From: Nitrospirota bacterium | GTDB lineage: Bacteria > Nitrospirota > Nitrospiria > Nitrospirales > Nitrospiraceae | DNA length: 64,000 bases | NCBI GenBank assembly: GCA_004296885.1 | Contig: SCVN01000023.1 | Span: 310,001 to 374,000, forward strand | Direction of reading: 5' to 3' | Shown: positions 16,391 to 25,084 of the stretch, in pieces | Position numbering within the stretch: the stretch's first letter is position 1 | How the letters are laid out: each line of letters starts with the position of its first letter | The notes under the pieces: model-generated | Seen by the model: only the letters and a program-made list of their open reading frames with translations | Told to the model about the DNA's origin: nothing | Database searches by the model: none | Program-made: the position numbers and the translations under genes

Positions 16391-16585
16391 ATGGTCTACT
16401 GGGTCAAAGTCGTGTTCACCGACAATCAGGAACTACTGGTCAAGGACGCGATCCGGCACACGATCAGCGAGGACATGGAAGTGCTGGAAGTGGATTCGGC
16501 CAAAGAAGTCATCATCATCCCCATGAAGCAGATCAAGTACATCGCCTGCGACGCCACGGTGTTCTCGACAAAACCGAAGACCTAG
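16391..16585 (+). CDS. Small conserved-looking hypothetical protein (64 aa)
   Basis: A 64-residue protein starting ATG 16391, with GAGGAGTGTCTTCCT just upstream giving a possible ribosome site. It reads as a compact beta/alpha protein (VYWVKVVFTDNQELLVKD, ...DMEVLEVDSAKEVIIIPMKQ) with one Cys (YIACDATV). I do not recognise the family. A degraded copy of its last 15 codons lies at 19228-19272, just after the beta-helix gene, showing that this locus was duplicated or split. Function is unknown. Confidence 0.6.
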   Translation: MVYWVKVVFTDNQELLVKDAIRHTISEDMEVLEVDSAKEVIIIPMKQIKYIACDATVFSTKPKT

Positions 16586-16692
16586 CTTCGACATGGAGCG
16601 GAATGTCACGGTTCGGCCATGCCACAACGTGCAATGCCGGCACAAGAGAATCCACGAAACCCGCTGAGAGTTCTCCTGCAAGGCCTTCCCTG

Positions 16693-19164
16693 ATGACCCC
16701 TGACCATCCCGTTGCCGTCAGTCATGGCTCCATAGCCAAGAGAGGCACCCTGCTCCTCTGGGCCTGCATTCTCGTCGGCTGCGCCTCGTCCGGCGATGTG
16801 GAACGGCTTCGGATGGAACGGGAACAGGCCAAGGCCGCGATGAGCGCCGAATTGGGTCAGGAGCGCAAGCTGCTGACCGACATCGAACGGGACAGCGAAG
16901 CCCAACGCGCCTCCGCCGAAAAGTTGGCGAGTGCCCTGGGAGGATCACCGCAAAACCGGCCAGCCGCCGCGGACGCAAGCGCCTGCCTATCTTCCGGTAC
17001 GGCCACCACATCGGTCGAATTCTGGATTGCTCCCCATGGCAATGACGCCAATCCGGGAACCCGGTCGGCGCCGTTTCTGACGTTGGAGCGGGCACGCGAG
17101 GCGGTCGCCCACGTTGAGAAGAAACGGTGGGAGGAAGGGGACGTCGTCGTCTTGCTTCAAGACGGCATCTATCGGATCGAGCGCCCCTTGCGACTCCGCA
17201 GCGATGATTCCGGCCGCAACGGGCATGATGTCGTATATCGTGCCGCGCCCGGCGCCCATCCGATTATTTCCGGCTCGGTCCAGGTCAAGGATTGGACCCT
17301 GCACGATCAAACGTTGAATGTCCATAAAGCCTTCGTGGGGCAGCGTCGGTCGCGTCAGTTATATGTGAACGGCCGGCGCGCGACCCGCGCTCGCACCGAA
17401 CCCTTTCCGGCAGGATTCCGGCCCCTGCCGCTCCCTCCATCGGATGCCGACCAGAACAAGCCCTACCTCGTCGGCGGCGGGATATTGTTTGCCACGACCA
17501 ACTTGAACCCAGAACGATGGCGGAATCCCATGACCTGGACGAATCCGCGCGAGGTCGAGGCGGTGGGCAAAGACCAATGGAGAATGGCGATCGTGCCGCT
17601 GGCATCCATCACAGGGGCCCAGGGAATCGGGACGATGACACTCCGCCAGCCGGCCTGGACGAATGCCAACATCACCACCACGCCCATCTGGAATTTCTGG
17701 CAAGTCGAGCGATTCGAGAATGCCTATGAGTTTCTGGATGAACCGGGAGAATGGTATCTGAATGCCGCCTCGGGCTGGCTGTACTACATCCCCCGTCCCG
17801 GCGAAGATCTGGCCAAAGCCGATGTGGAGCTGCCTGTGCAGGAAGTGCTCATCGAAGGGCAAGGGACGCCCGAGAATCCCATCTCCCATCTTCGCTTCGA
17901 GGGGCTGACCTTTGCCTATGCCACATGGATGGGACCGAGCGGCGACAACGGCTACGTTCCCGATCAGAGCGGGTTCATCCTCGAGGGCTCAGGCCACCGA
18001 CCCAACAAGATCGGCCACAGCAAGAACGTCACGCGTACGCCGGGCAACCTGTCCTTTCTCTATGCCTCCCAGGTGACGTTTCGTCAGAACCGCTTCGAAC
18101 ACTTGGGGGCGGTGGCGCTTGACTTCAATACCGGGAGCAAGTGCAACAGGGTCCGGGACAACCTGTTCCAGGACATTTCGTCGGCCGCCATCCAGTTGGG
18201 CGGGGTGTCCGACATAGACCATGCCCCGCCGCCGCCGGAAGAGCCGCATCTCACGAGCGACAATGAGATCGTGAACAACGTCATTAAAGAAACCGGGCGG
18301 GACTTTGTGGATACGGCGGGTATTTTCGTCGGGTTTACCCGAAACACCCTCATTGAACACAACACTATCTCCGATGTGCCTTGGTCCGGCATTGCCATCG
18401 GGTGGGGCTGGGGTCTGCTCGACCAAAGCGGGTTCCCCGGAGTGCCTGGCGCAACCTGGCACCAGTGGGGCGACTATCCGCTGACGCCCAACAGCGGGAA
18501 CAAGATCCGCTACAATTTTTTCGAACGCTTCCTCGGCGACCGCTGGGACGGCGGCGCGATTTACACGACCGGCCAGCAGGGCCATTCCCCGGAAGATCCG
18601 CTGCTGATCGAAGGCAATGTGGCGATCGGAAAACGTGCGGCAGGCGGAGGCAACACCTTCTATACGGACGGGGGCAGTCGCTACATTACACTCAAGAGCA
18701 ACGTGTCGTTGAACAATCCCATCGGCCACATGGATTTCGGCCTCCCCCCAAGGCCCGGCGATCCCCTTCCTTATACGACGACATTTCCGGTGGCCAAGAT
18801 CAACACCATCCCCTACGGAAGCGATAGCGGTGGCTGTGTCACCTATGGGGAGATTGTCTTCGAAGATAACTATTGGCTGGAAGGAACTATCCCGGCCAAG
18901 GAGCTGTTCATCGGATTGTCGGACTTGCTCCTCACTGGTTTCTTGTCGGACCTGCTGCACAAGGATGTGCTGTTCGACCCCTATTCCGCGCAGGGCTATT
19001 TCGACATTTGCCCCTATACGGATAAGGCCACCAAGATTTCCTATCCCACGCAGCTCACCTACATCAACAATCACATGATCAAGGGGCGGGGAGACGTGCC
19101 AAAGCAGATACTGGACCAGGCTGGGGCGCAGACCAAGCTGCTCGAACAGATCATGGAGAAGTGA
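16693..19164 (+). CDS. Right-handed parallel beta-helix lipoprotein
   Basis: About 823 residues. ATG 16693 is chosen since it leaves a normal signal segment and lipobox (ILVGCAS, Cys about 34); ATG 16603 is a weaker alternative. A short coiled segment (ERLRMEREQAKAAMSAELGQ) precedes the catalytic-type domain, which opens with WIAPHGNDANPGTRSAPFLT, the usual start of DUF1565-like beta-helix proteins. Repeated N-x-I/V coils (NEIVNNVIKETGR, NTLIEHNTISDVPWSGIAIG, NKIRYNFFERFLGDR) follow. Such folds belong to pectate-lyase-like or glycan-degrading proteins. The product is likely surface or periplasmic and polysaccharide-binding. It is flanked by a gene and a decayed fragment of that gene. Confidence 0.75.
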   Translation: MTPDHPVAVSHGSIAKRGTLLLWACILVGCASSGDVERLRMEREQAKAAMSAELGQERKLLTDIERDSEAQRASAEKLASALGGSPQNRPAAADASACLSSGTATTSVEFWIAPHGNDANPGTRSAPFLTLERAREAVAHVEKKRWEEGDVVVLLQDGIYRIERPLRLRSDDSGRNGHDVVYRAAPGAHPIISGSVQVKDWTLHDQTLNVHKAFVGQRRSRQLYVNGRRATRARTEPFPAGFRPLPLPPSDADQNKPYLVGGGILFATTNLNPERWRNPMTWTNPREVEAVGKDQWRMAIVPLASITGAQGIGTMTLRQPAWTNANITTTPIWNFWQVERFENAYEFLDEPGEWYLNAASGWLYYIPRPGEDLAKADVELPVQEVLIEGQGTPENPISHLRFEGLTFAYATWMGPSGDNGYVPDQSGFILEGSGHRPNKIGHSKNVTRTPGNLSFLYASQVTFRQNRFEHLGAVALDFNTGSKCNRVRDNLFQDISSAAIQLGGVSDIDHAPPPPEEPHLTSDNEIVNNVIKETGRDFVDTAGIFVGFTRNTLIEHNTISDVPWSGIAIGWGWGLLDQSGFPGVPGATWHQWGDYPLTPNSGNKIRYNFFERFLGDRWDGGAIYTTGQQGHSPEDPLLIEGNVAIGKRAAGGGNTFYTDGGSRYITLKSNVSLNNPIGHMDFGLPPRPGDPLPYTTTFPVAKINTIPYGSDSGGCVTYGEIVFEDNYWLEGTIPAKELFIGLSDLLLTGFLSDLLHKDVLFDPYSAQGYFDICPYTDKATKISYPTQLTYINNHMIKGRGDVPKQILDQAGAQTKLLEQIMEK

Positions 19165-19227
19165 GCGAGCCCGGATTTGACGGACATATATCGGAACGTG
19201 GCGTGGCATTACTTTCGGTCTTGCCCC

Positions 19228-19272
19228 AAGTATATCGCCTGCGACGCGACGGTGTTGTCCACCAAGAAATAG
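19228..19272 (+). pseudogene. Remnant of the 64-aa gene (C-terminal 15 codons)
   Basis: Reads KYIACDATVLSTKK and stop, against KYIACDATVFSTKPKT in the gene at 16391. Nucleotide identity over the shared part is high but not perfect. No start or upstream part of the gene is preserved. It is either the remains of a second copy or the far end of a gene split by insertion of the beta-helix gene. Confidence 0.65.
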
Positions 19273-19301
19273 CCCGCGGATTGATCGCTTGAAGGTACGG
19301 G

Positions 19302-20954
19302 CTACTTCCCCGGCGAGAGCCGCTTGGCGAGGCGCTTGGCCAACCGCACCATGGCGGGAGACCGGTCGGCCTGATCCAGCACCACGTTCAGCACGTGCAT
19401 CTGCTTCTTGTCGCGCAGGGCCGCCAGCAGCGCCTGGATCAGCTCGCCGTGCGTGGCCACCCGGTAGCCGACACCTCCACCCACCAGGTCGCAGACCTTT
19501 TCGTAGCGCCACTCGTTCACATCGTTGAAGGGCCCGTCCAATATCTCCCGTTCCGTTCCGTAGCCCCGGTTGTTGAGCACGATCACGATCGGCGCCTGGC
19601 CGTAACGGAAACAGGTGCTCAGCTCCGTGCCGGTCATCTGGAAGGCTCCGTCGCCCACGAGCACGATGGGGCGGAGCGACGGATCGGCAAACCCGACGCC
19701 CACCGAGGCGGGCACCGCAAACCCCATGGACGTATAGTAGGCGGGGGAGAGGAACTCCGCGCTCTTGTGGACGCGCAGATCCGCCCCGGCGAAGAGCGCC
19801 TCGCCGATATCGGCCACCACCAGCATCTTCTCATCTAGCACGCTCTCGAGTTGGTGAAACAATCCGCTGAGCATGACCTGGCTCCCGGCGGCCGGCGCCT
19901 CCTGCTTGCCGGGATCGCGGGAGGGCAAGCGGCGCGCATGGAAGGTCGGCATGGGCGCGGCGATCAAGGCCCGCACGAAGTCCTCGAAGTAGACCCCCTC
20001 GTACCGATGGTGCTTGATCGTGATCGCGTCGGCGGTCGCGTGGATCGCGCGGCCTTCGGCTAAAAACGGGGACTGGGCGCTCAGGTCCTCGATATCCGTC
20101 AGGATGGAGCCGAGCATCAGGAGACAGTCGGACCGGTCTACAAACTCCTGCACTTCGTCGCGTCCGATGAGCCCTCCGTAGACACCCACGAAAAGCGGAT
20201 GGTCTTCCCGGATCACGGACTTGCCCAACAGGGTGGAGACGACCGGAATGTTCATCCGTTCGACCAGGCGCGACAGATCATCCTGGAGCCGGAAGCGATG
20301 TACCTCCGCGCCGACCAGCAGCACCGGCTTTTCCACCGCCGCGAGCATTTCGCGCACCTCGGCGACCGCCTCCGCCAGAGCCGCCTTGTCGCTCAACTGG
20401 CCGGCCTTCGCCGGCTGGCGCGACGGCCCCTCGATGGGGGCATGGACCAGGTCGCGCGGGATTTCGATGTAAACGGGGCGCTTGTAGCGGACCAACGCTG
20501 TCAGAGCCCGGTCGATCTCTCGTTCGGCCGTGAGCGGATCGTCCAGCACGACCGACGCGACGGTCACTTTTTCAAACACTTCCTTTTGCGTGGAGAAGTC
20601 GCGGACCATGTGGTGCAAGTAGGGATTGCGCACCCGCTCCGCTAGGCCGGGCGAGCCGGTGAGCAGGATCACGGGCGACCGTTCGGCATAGGCGCAGGCG
20701 ATGGCATTGACGACGTTCAATCCGCCGACGCAGTAGGTGACGCAAACCGCGCCGATGCCCCTGATCCGTGCGTAGGCGTCCGCGGCAAATCCGGCGCAGT
20801 CCTCCCGCGTCATTCCCACCTGTGTGATGGGCGATTCTTCGATCAGTTTGTACAGGGTGAGCACATAGTCGCCGGGGACGCCGAAGATATGCTTCAGCCC
20901 CAGGTCATGCAACCGCTCCAGCAACACCGACCCGATGGTCCTCGTCTTCGCCAT
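19302..20954 (-). CDS. ThDP-dependent pyruvate/indolepyruvate decarboxylase-type enzyme
   Basis: A 550-residue thiamine-diphosphate enzyme that should decarboxylate a 2-keto acid to an aldehyde. Glu51 (MTREDCAGF) is the cofactor-activating Glu, and the His-His pair His114-His115 (PYLHHMVRDF) is diagnostic of pyruvate and indolepyruvate decarboxylases rather than acetolactate synthases. The C-terminal ThDP motif GDGAFQMTGTE followed by NNRGYGTER matches IPDC/PDC. ATG 20954 follows GAGGAGAGGAC. A large upstream extension of the frame runs antisense to the OPT gene and is not real. Substrate (pyruvate, phenylpyruvate, indolepyruvate or branched keto acid) cannot be fixed from sequence. Confidence 0.88.
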   Translation of the reverse strand: MAKTRTIGSVLLERLHDLGLKHIFGVPGDYVLTLYKLIEESPITQVGMTREDCAGFAADAYARIRGIGAVCVTYCVGGLNVVNAIACAYAERSPVILLTGSPGLAERVRNPYLHHMVRDFSTQKEVFEKVTVASVVLDDPLTAEREIDRALTALVRYKRPVYIEIPRDLVHAPIEGPSRQPAKAGQLSDKAALAEAVAEVREMLAAVEKPVLLVGAEVHRFRLQDDLSRLVERMNIPVVSTLLGKSVIREDHPLFVGVYGGLIGRDEVQEFVDRSDCLLMLGSILTDIEDLSAQSPFLAEGRAIHATADAITIKHHRYEGVYFEDFVRALIAAPMPTFHARRLPSRDPGKQEAPAAGSQVMLSGLFHQLESVLDEKMLVVADIGEALFAGADLRVHKSAEFLSPAYYTSMGFAVPASVGVGFADPSLRPIVLVGDGAFQMTGTELSTCFRYGQAPIVIVLNNRGYGTEREILDGPFNDVNEWRYEKVCDLVGGGVGYRVATHGELIQALLAALRDKKQMHVLNVVLDQADRSPAMVRLAKRLAKRLSPGK

Positions 20955-20962
20955 GTCCTCTC

Positions 20963-20996
20963 CTCGTTCTCTTGTGCCCCTCGTTCTCTTGTACCC
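20963..20996. repeat. Two tandem 17-nt units in the decarboxylase leader
   Basis: Units 20963-20979 and 20980-20996 (CTCGTTCTCTTGTGCCC) differ at one position. On the minus strand they fall just before the ribosome site of the decarboxylase gene, so they would be part of its leader RNA or an operator. Confidence 0.6.
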
Positions 20997-21028
20997 CGTC
21001 TTCACCGCCAATGTCGAACCGATTGTAC

Positions 21029-21034
21029 TATAAT
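21029..21034 (+). promoter_or_regulatory. -10 box of the OPT transporter gene
   Basis: A perfect TATAAT ends 7 nt before ATG 21042; the -35 region is poor. On the minus strand the same AT-rich spot also reads TATAGT and TACAAT, usable as -10 boxes for the divergent decarboxylase gene. It could be a shared initiation region. Confidence 0.45.
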
Positions 21035-21041
21035 CGCCCGG

Positions 21042-23036
21042 ATGAAGCCGATCGCGACCGGCCCACCTATCCAAACAAGCCCTCCGGATACGCCCGTGAT
21101 TCCCCCAGGGACGGAACTGCCCGAGATCACGCTCAAAGGCATGGTCCTTTCGATCGTTCTGGCTGCGGTACTGGCCGGCGCCAACGCCTATCTGGGCCTC
21201 TTCGCAGGGATGACCGTGTCGGCTTCCATCCCGGCCGCCGTCCTGTCCATGGCCGTACTGCGGCTCTTCCGCCATTCCAACATTCTTGAAAACAACATCG
21301 TCCAGACAGCCGCCTCGTCCGGCGAAGCGCTGGCAGCCGGCGTCATCTTTACCATTCCCGCCCTCATCCTGATCGGCTACTGGACCAGCTTCGACTATTG
21401 GCAGACCGCCTCCATCGCGTTGGTCGGTGGCCTCCTGGGCGTCCTCTTCACGATCCCGCTCCGCCACGCCCTCATCGTCCAGGCGCGGCTGCGCTTCCCC
21501 GAAGGAGTGGCGACAGCCGAAGTGCTGAAAGTCGGGGCAGACGCCGAAGCCGGCTCGTCGGATGCAGGGGCGAGGCAGGGGGTGAAAACCCTGCTGACCG
21601 CCGCCTTGCTGGGCGGGGCCGTCAAGCTGGGGGAGAGCGGCCTGGGCCTCTGGGCCGAAGCCCTGGAAGGAGCCGCTAGGATCGGACGCTCCGTCGTCTA
21701 TGCCGGCGTCAACCTCTCGCCCGCACTGCTGGCCGTGGGCTACATCATCGGCCTCAGGACCGCCGTCGTCGTCTGTTTCGGCGGAGTACTGGGCTGGCTG
21801 GTCTTGATGCCCCTGTACGGGCTGATGAACGGGCTGCCGAACGGGACCGACGCGCTGGCCCAGGCCAAGTCCGTGTGGAGCGGCCACATCCGCTACGTGG
21901 GAATCGGTGCCATGCTCGTCGGAGGGCTCTGGACCCTGGTGCAATTGCGCCGGCCGATCTACGACAGTCTGTTGACCGTGAGGCAGGCGTACCGAACGGC
22001 CGGTTCCGGCTCCGCCGTCCCGCGGACCGAACGCGATGCTTCGTTGCCTTGGATCGTCGGGCCCTTCCTCCTCGCGCTCATCCCCATGACCGTCATCTAT
22101 GCACAGGTGGTCGGGCACATCGGCGTGGCGATCGGCATGACGCTCGTGATGGTCGTCGCCGCCTTTCTCTTTTCCTCCGTCGCCGCCTACATGGCCGGCC
22201 TCGTCGGCAGCTCCAGCAACCCCGTGTCCGGAGTCACCATCGCCACGATCATGCTGGCGGCCTTGCTGCTCGTGCTGGTCATGGGGCAGGGGAATCCGGC
22301 CGGTCCGGCCGCCACGCTCCTGATCGGCGCCGTCGTCTGTTGCGCCGCGGCCATGGGCGGAGACAATCTGCAAGACCTCAAGACCGGCCATCTGGTCGGC
22401 GCCACGCCCTGGAAGCAGCAGATCATGCAAGTGGTCGGCGTGGCCGTGGCCGCCTGCGTGATCGTGCCGGTCCTGGCGCTCCTGCAGGCCAAGTATGGGA
22501 TCGGCGAAGTCACGGCAGTCCATCCGCATCCGCTCAGCGCCCCGCAGGCGACGCTTATGGCCAGTTTAGCGCGCGGGGTCTTTGGCGAGGGGCTGCCCTG
22601 GCCCATGGTGGGGCTGGGAGCCGGCATCGGAGTCGGCGTTATTGTGTTTGACCGGTGGCTGGATCGGCAGGGCTCGTCTTTTCGTGCGCCGGTGCTCGCC
22701 GTGGCGCTCGGGATTTACCTCCCGTTGAAACTGTCCGCCGCCATACTCATCGGAGGGCTGATTGCGGAGCTGGCCCATCGGATAGCGCCGCAAGGGAAGG
22801 GATCGGGCAACGGCGGGCTCCTGTTCGCCGCCGGGCTGGTGACCGGCGAAGCCTTGATGGGCATCCTGCTGGCCCTGCCCATCGCCCTCAGCAGCCTCTG
22901 GCCTTCGCTCGGCGCAGACCCGTTCAAGCTGTTCGCAACGCCGCCGCTCGGCGCCTGGCCTGGGCTGCTCGCGGTCGCAGGAGTGGGGTGGATGCTGTAT
23001 CGAACGACGACGGGAAGCAGAAGCAAGCGGGCCTAG
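21042..23036 (+). CDS. OPT-family oligopeptide/metal-complex transporter
   Basis: A 664-residue inner-membrane protein with about 15 hydrophobic segments. LTLKGM-type openings (PEITLKGMVLSIVLAAVLAG), GLFAGMTVSASIPAAVLSMA and the later SSSNPVSGVTIATI and GGDNLQDLKTGHLVGATPWK are hallmarks of the bacterial OPT family, which imports oligopeptides or metal-peptide complexes. ATG 21042 is the first start giving the conserved N-terminus; there is no ribosome site and a TATAAT ends 7 nt upstream, suggesting leaderless mRNA. Its stop codon overlaps that of the convergent XRE gene inside a shared CTAG. Confidence 0.9.
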   Translation: MKPIATGPPIQTSPPDTPVIPPGTELPEITLKGMVLSIVLAAVLAGANAYLGLFAGMTVSASIPAAVLSMAVLRLFRHSNILENNIVQTAASSGEALAAGVIFTIPALILIGYWTSFDYWQTASIALVGGLLGVLFTIPLRHALIVQARLRFPEGVATAEVLKVGADAEAGSSDAGARQGVKTLLTAALLGGAVKLGESGLGLWAEALEGAARIGRSVVYAGVNLSPALLAVGYIIGLRTAVVVCFGGVLGWLVLMPLYGLMNGLPNGTDALAQAKSVWSGHIRYVGIGAMLVGGLWTLVQLRRPIYDSLLTVRQAYRTAGSGSAVPRTERDASLPWIVGPFLLALIPMTVIYAQVVGHIGVAIGMTLVMVVAAFLFSSVAAYMAGLVGSSSNPVSGVTIATIMLAALLLVLVMGQGNPAGPAATLLIGAVVCCAAAMGGDNLQDLKTGHLVGATPWKQQIMQVVGVAVAACVIVPVLALLQAKYGIGEVTAVHPHPLSAPQATLMASLARGVFGEGLPWPMVGLGAGIGVGVIVFDRWLDRQGSSFRAPVLAVALGIYLPLKLSAAILIGGLIAELAHRIAPQGKGSGNGGLLFAAGLVTGEALMGILLALPIALSSLWPSLGADPFKLFATPPLGAWPGLLAVAGVGWMLYRTTTGSRSKRA

Positions 23037-23500
23037 TCGCTGGGCGGTTCGAAATGACCGGACGGGCGCGACTGCCACGGGACGGTCGATTGCCGGGATT
23101 GCTTGACCAGACTGCGCAAACTGGCTTCGGCTGCGCGCACCAGCTTCGGCTCGCCACCCTGGAGCAGGGCCGTCAGCAGCACGTAGAGTTCGCGCTCCTC
23201 TTTACTGCCTTGCAGCACCCGCTCGGTGACCGGGTCCACCGATGTTTCGGAGGGAACGAACAACGGTTCCCCATCCGGGTCGGTGGTGAGTAGCGCCAAC
23301 TGTTTGGGATCGCCATAGAGCCAGGGAACGGGAATACCTAGAGCCAGAGCCAGGGCTTCTAAGGTCGAGACAGGGGGGTCCAACTCGCCGCTTTCAATCG
23401 CCTCCAGCGACGAGGAGGGGAGGCCGGCCTTGTCGGCCAGCCCCGAGACGGACTGCCGTTTCGAGAGGCGCCAGGCTTGGATGGTCGGGCCGATCGGCAT
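23033..23500 (-). CDS. XRE-family HTH transcriptional regulator
   Basis: A 155-residue cytoplasmic regulator. The N-terminal 60 residues form a lambda-Cro type helix-turn-helix (IQAWRLSKRQSVSGLADKAG, SSSLEAIESGELDPPVSTLE, ALALALGIPVPWLYG). The C-terminal half is helical with no sensor domain that I recognise. ATG 23500 is used; GTG 23521 is an alternative, and neither has a strong ribosome site. It is convergent with the OPT gene, whose stop it overlaps, so it might regulate it, but no operator is visible. Confidence 0.8.
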   Translation of the reverse strand: MPIGPTIQAWRLSKRQSVSGLADKAGLPSSSLEAIESGELDPPVSTLEALALALGIPVPWLYGDPKQLALLTTDPDGEPLFVPSETSVDPVTERVLQGSKEERELYVLLTALLQGGEPKLVRAAEASLRSLVKQSRQSTVPWQSRPSGHFEPPSD

Positions 23501-23588
23501 GAGCGGATGATAGCGAATCACCAGGCGGCACGCAACCGCTTGACAGGGTCATTCCATCCCGGTACTGCTGGTCCACAAAGGAGAGACC

Positions 23589-24416
23589 GTGCCTGCTTAT
23601 TCCCCCAAACCGCTCTCAGCCGCCAAAGCCCAACTCATCCGCTCACTCGTGAAACAGAAGAAGGAGCGCGATCAGGAACGAGCCTTCGTGCTGGAAGGGG
23701 AGAAACCGATTCTTGAGTTGCTCGCATCCGACGCGATGGCCTTGCTGGCCCTGGTGATCGGAGAAACCAGGCTCGCACAAGCGGATGCAGGCGTGCAACA
23801 GATCCTGCGTCGCAAGTCTGTTCCGATTCACACCTGCCGCGACTCGGTCTTCGACAGCCTGTCGGACGTCACCAGTCCGTCCGGCATCCTGGCGGTGGTG
23901 CGGCAACCGGCCTGGGATCAGCAGGAGATTCTCAGTCGATCGTCGCTGCTGGGACTCTACGGCGAGACCTTGCAGGACCCGGCCAACGTCGGGACGATCG
24001 TCAGGACGGCGCTGGGGTTCGGCCTCGATGCCCTGTGGCTCTCGGCCGACTCGGCCGATGTCTTCAATCCCAAGGTCGTGAGGGCGACGGCCGGAGGCGT
24101 CCTGAAACTGCCGGTGCTGTATATAAAGGATGTGGCCAACTTGACGGGCCAGGGCTGCGCCCTCCTGGCCTCCGTGCCGGCCGGCAAGACCAGCCGCCCT
24201 ATCACAGACCTTACGAACCTGCCGGAGCGATCGGTGCTCGCCTTCGGAAACGAAAGCCGTGGCCTGTCGGACGCCACGTTGCGACAGGCCACGGTCCGTT
24301 TCCATATTCCCGTCAGTCAAGCGATCGAATCCTTGAACGTCGCCGCCTCAGCAGCCATCGCTTCTTTCTACTTTCGCGCCCTATCCAAACAGAAGCAGCC
24401 AGCAGAACATCGGTAG
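23589..24416 (+). CDS. TrmH/SpoU-family RNA 2'-O-methyltransferase
   Basis: A 275-residue methyltransferase of the SPOUT (knotted) superfamily acting on rRNA or tRNA ribose. An N-terminal substrate-binding part (residues 1-95) precedes the catalytic domain with QDPANVGTIVRTALGFGLD, FGNESRGLSDATL and the C-terminal knot IPVSQAIESLNVAASAAIAS. These are motifs I to III of TrmH-type enzymes. GTG 23589 follows AAGGAGAG. A TTGACA at 23540-23545 with a poor -10 may start transcription. The exact target nucleotide is unknown. Confidence 0.88.
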   Translation: MPAYSPKPLSAAKAQLIRSLVKQKKERDQERAFVLEGEKPILELLASDAMALLALVIGETRLAQADAGVQQILRRKSVPIHTCRDSVFDSLSDVTSPSGILAVVRQPAWDQQEILSRSSLLGLYGETLQDPANVGTIVRTALGFGLDALWLSADSADVFNPKVVRATAGGVLKLPVLYIKDVANLTGQGCALLASVPAGKTSRPITDLTNLPERSVLAFGNESRGLSDATLRQATVRFHIPVSQAIESLNVAASAAIASFYFRALSKQKQPAEHR

Positions 24417-24483
24417 TCGTTGGGGGGGTAATCGGGGACTGTCTGCTCTGGTTAAGAATCGTCTCGGAATGGGGCCAACGTCA

Positions 24484-24768
24484 TCAGGCATCCAACACTT
24501 TCGCTCGGCAATCCTCTATCACTTCTTGGGGAATCATCTTCAACGCCACAATGACTAATGCCGGAAGAATGACCAGATCATCCAGGTAGCCGACAACCGG
24601 GATAAAGTCGGGAATGAGGTCGATGGGTGAGACGGCATAGGCGACAGCCAGGCCTAGCAGCCATTTTGCGAGCTTCGGCGTACGAGGATCTGCGAGAACC
24701 AGCCGATACACAACCAGCTCGGCCTTGATGGTCTTTCCTGCTGATCGCAGGCGGTCAACGATCGCCAT
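24484..24768 (-). CDS. DUF1232 (YkvA-like) small membrane protein
   Basis: A 94-residue protein. Residues about 28-75 carry the DUF1232 core, including AYAVSPIDLIPDFIPVVGYL, two hydrophobic hairpins that insert in the membrane. Function of the family is not established. It is convergent with the methyltransferase gene and divergent from the 25085 gene across a 316-nt spacer. Confidence 0.85.
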   Translation of the reverse strand: MAIVDRLRSAGKTIKAELVVYRLVLADPRTPKLAKWLLGLAVAYAVSPIDLIPDFIPVVGYLDDLVILPALVIVALKMIPQEVIEDCRAKVLDA

Positions 24769-25084
24769 GATGATTAAGGATACACGCCATGATTGCAGAA
24801 TCCAAATGCGAGGGGAACGCGGGCGAGCACCGCAGGGCCGGGCACGGATTCGACAGAACCGGACCGGCCCGCGGGGGTTCGGGGGCGCAGCCCCCGCTTC
24901 ACTTGTTACTAATGGTCAAAGTAGCACCAGCATATTGAAGAAGTTGTCACTCTGCCTCTGCATAACCCATGTATTTTGAACCTCTTACTACCCCTACTAT
25001 TTTCTTGATAATCATGCCGTTCGAGCCCATCATCTTCGAAGTGGCATTGAACCAACGTTTACAGCAATCAAACTGAGGTGAGTT
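24769..25084. other. 316-nt spacer with GC-rich hairpin
   Basis: No convincing gene. It holds a hairpin at 24871-24897 (GCGGGGG with CCCCCGC, or the nested GGGGGC-GCA-GCCCCC), which looks like a GC-rich stem without T-tract. From about 24900 onward the bases become visibly AT-richer, marking the edge of the less GC-rich patch. No clear promoter was found for either flanking gene. Confidence 0.5.

Noticed and set aside
20955-22529. N-terminal extension of the decarboxylase frame
   Set aside because: It runs antisense through the OPT transporter and is low-complexity (His/Asp/Gly-rich). ATG 20954 has a good ribosome site and the conserved start.
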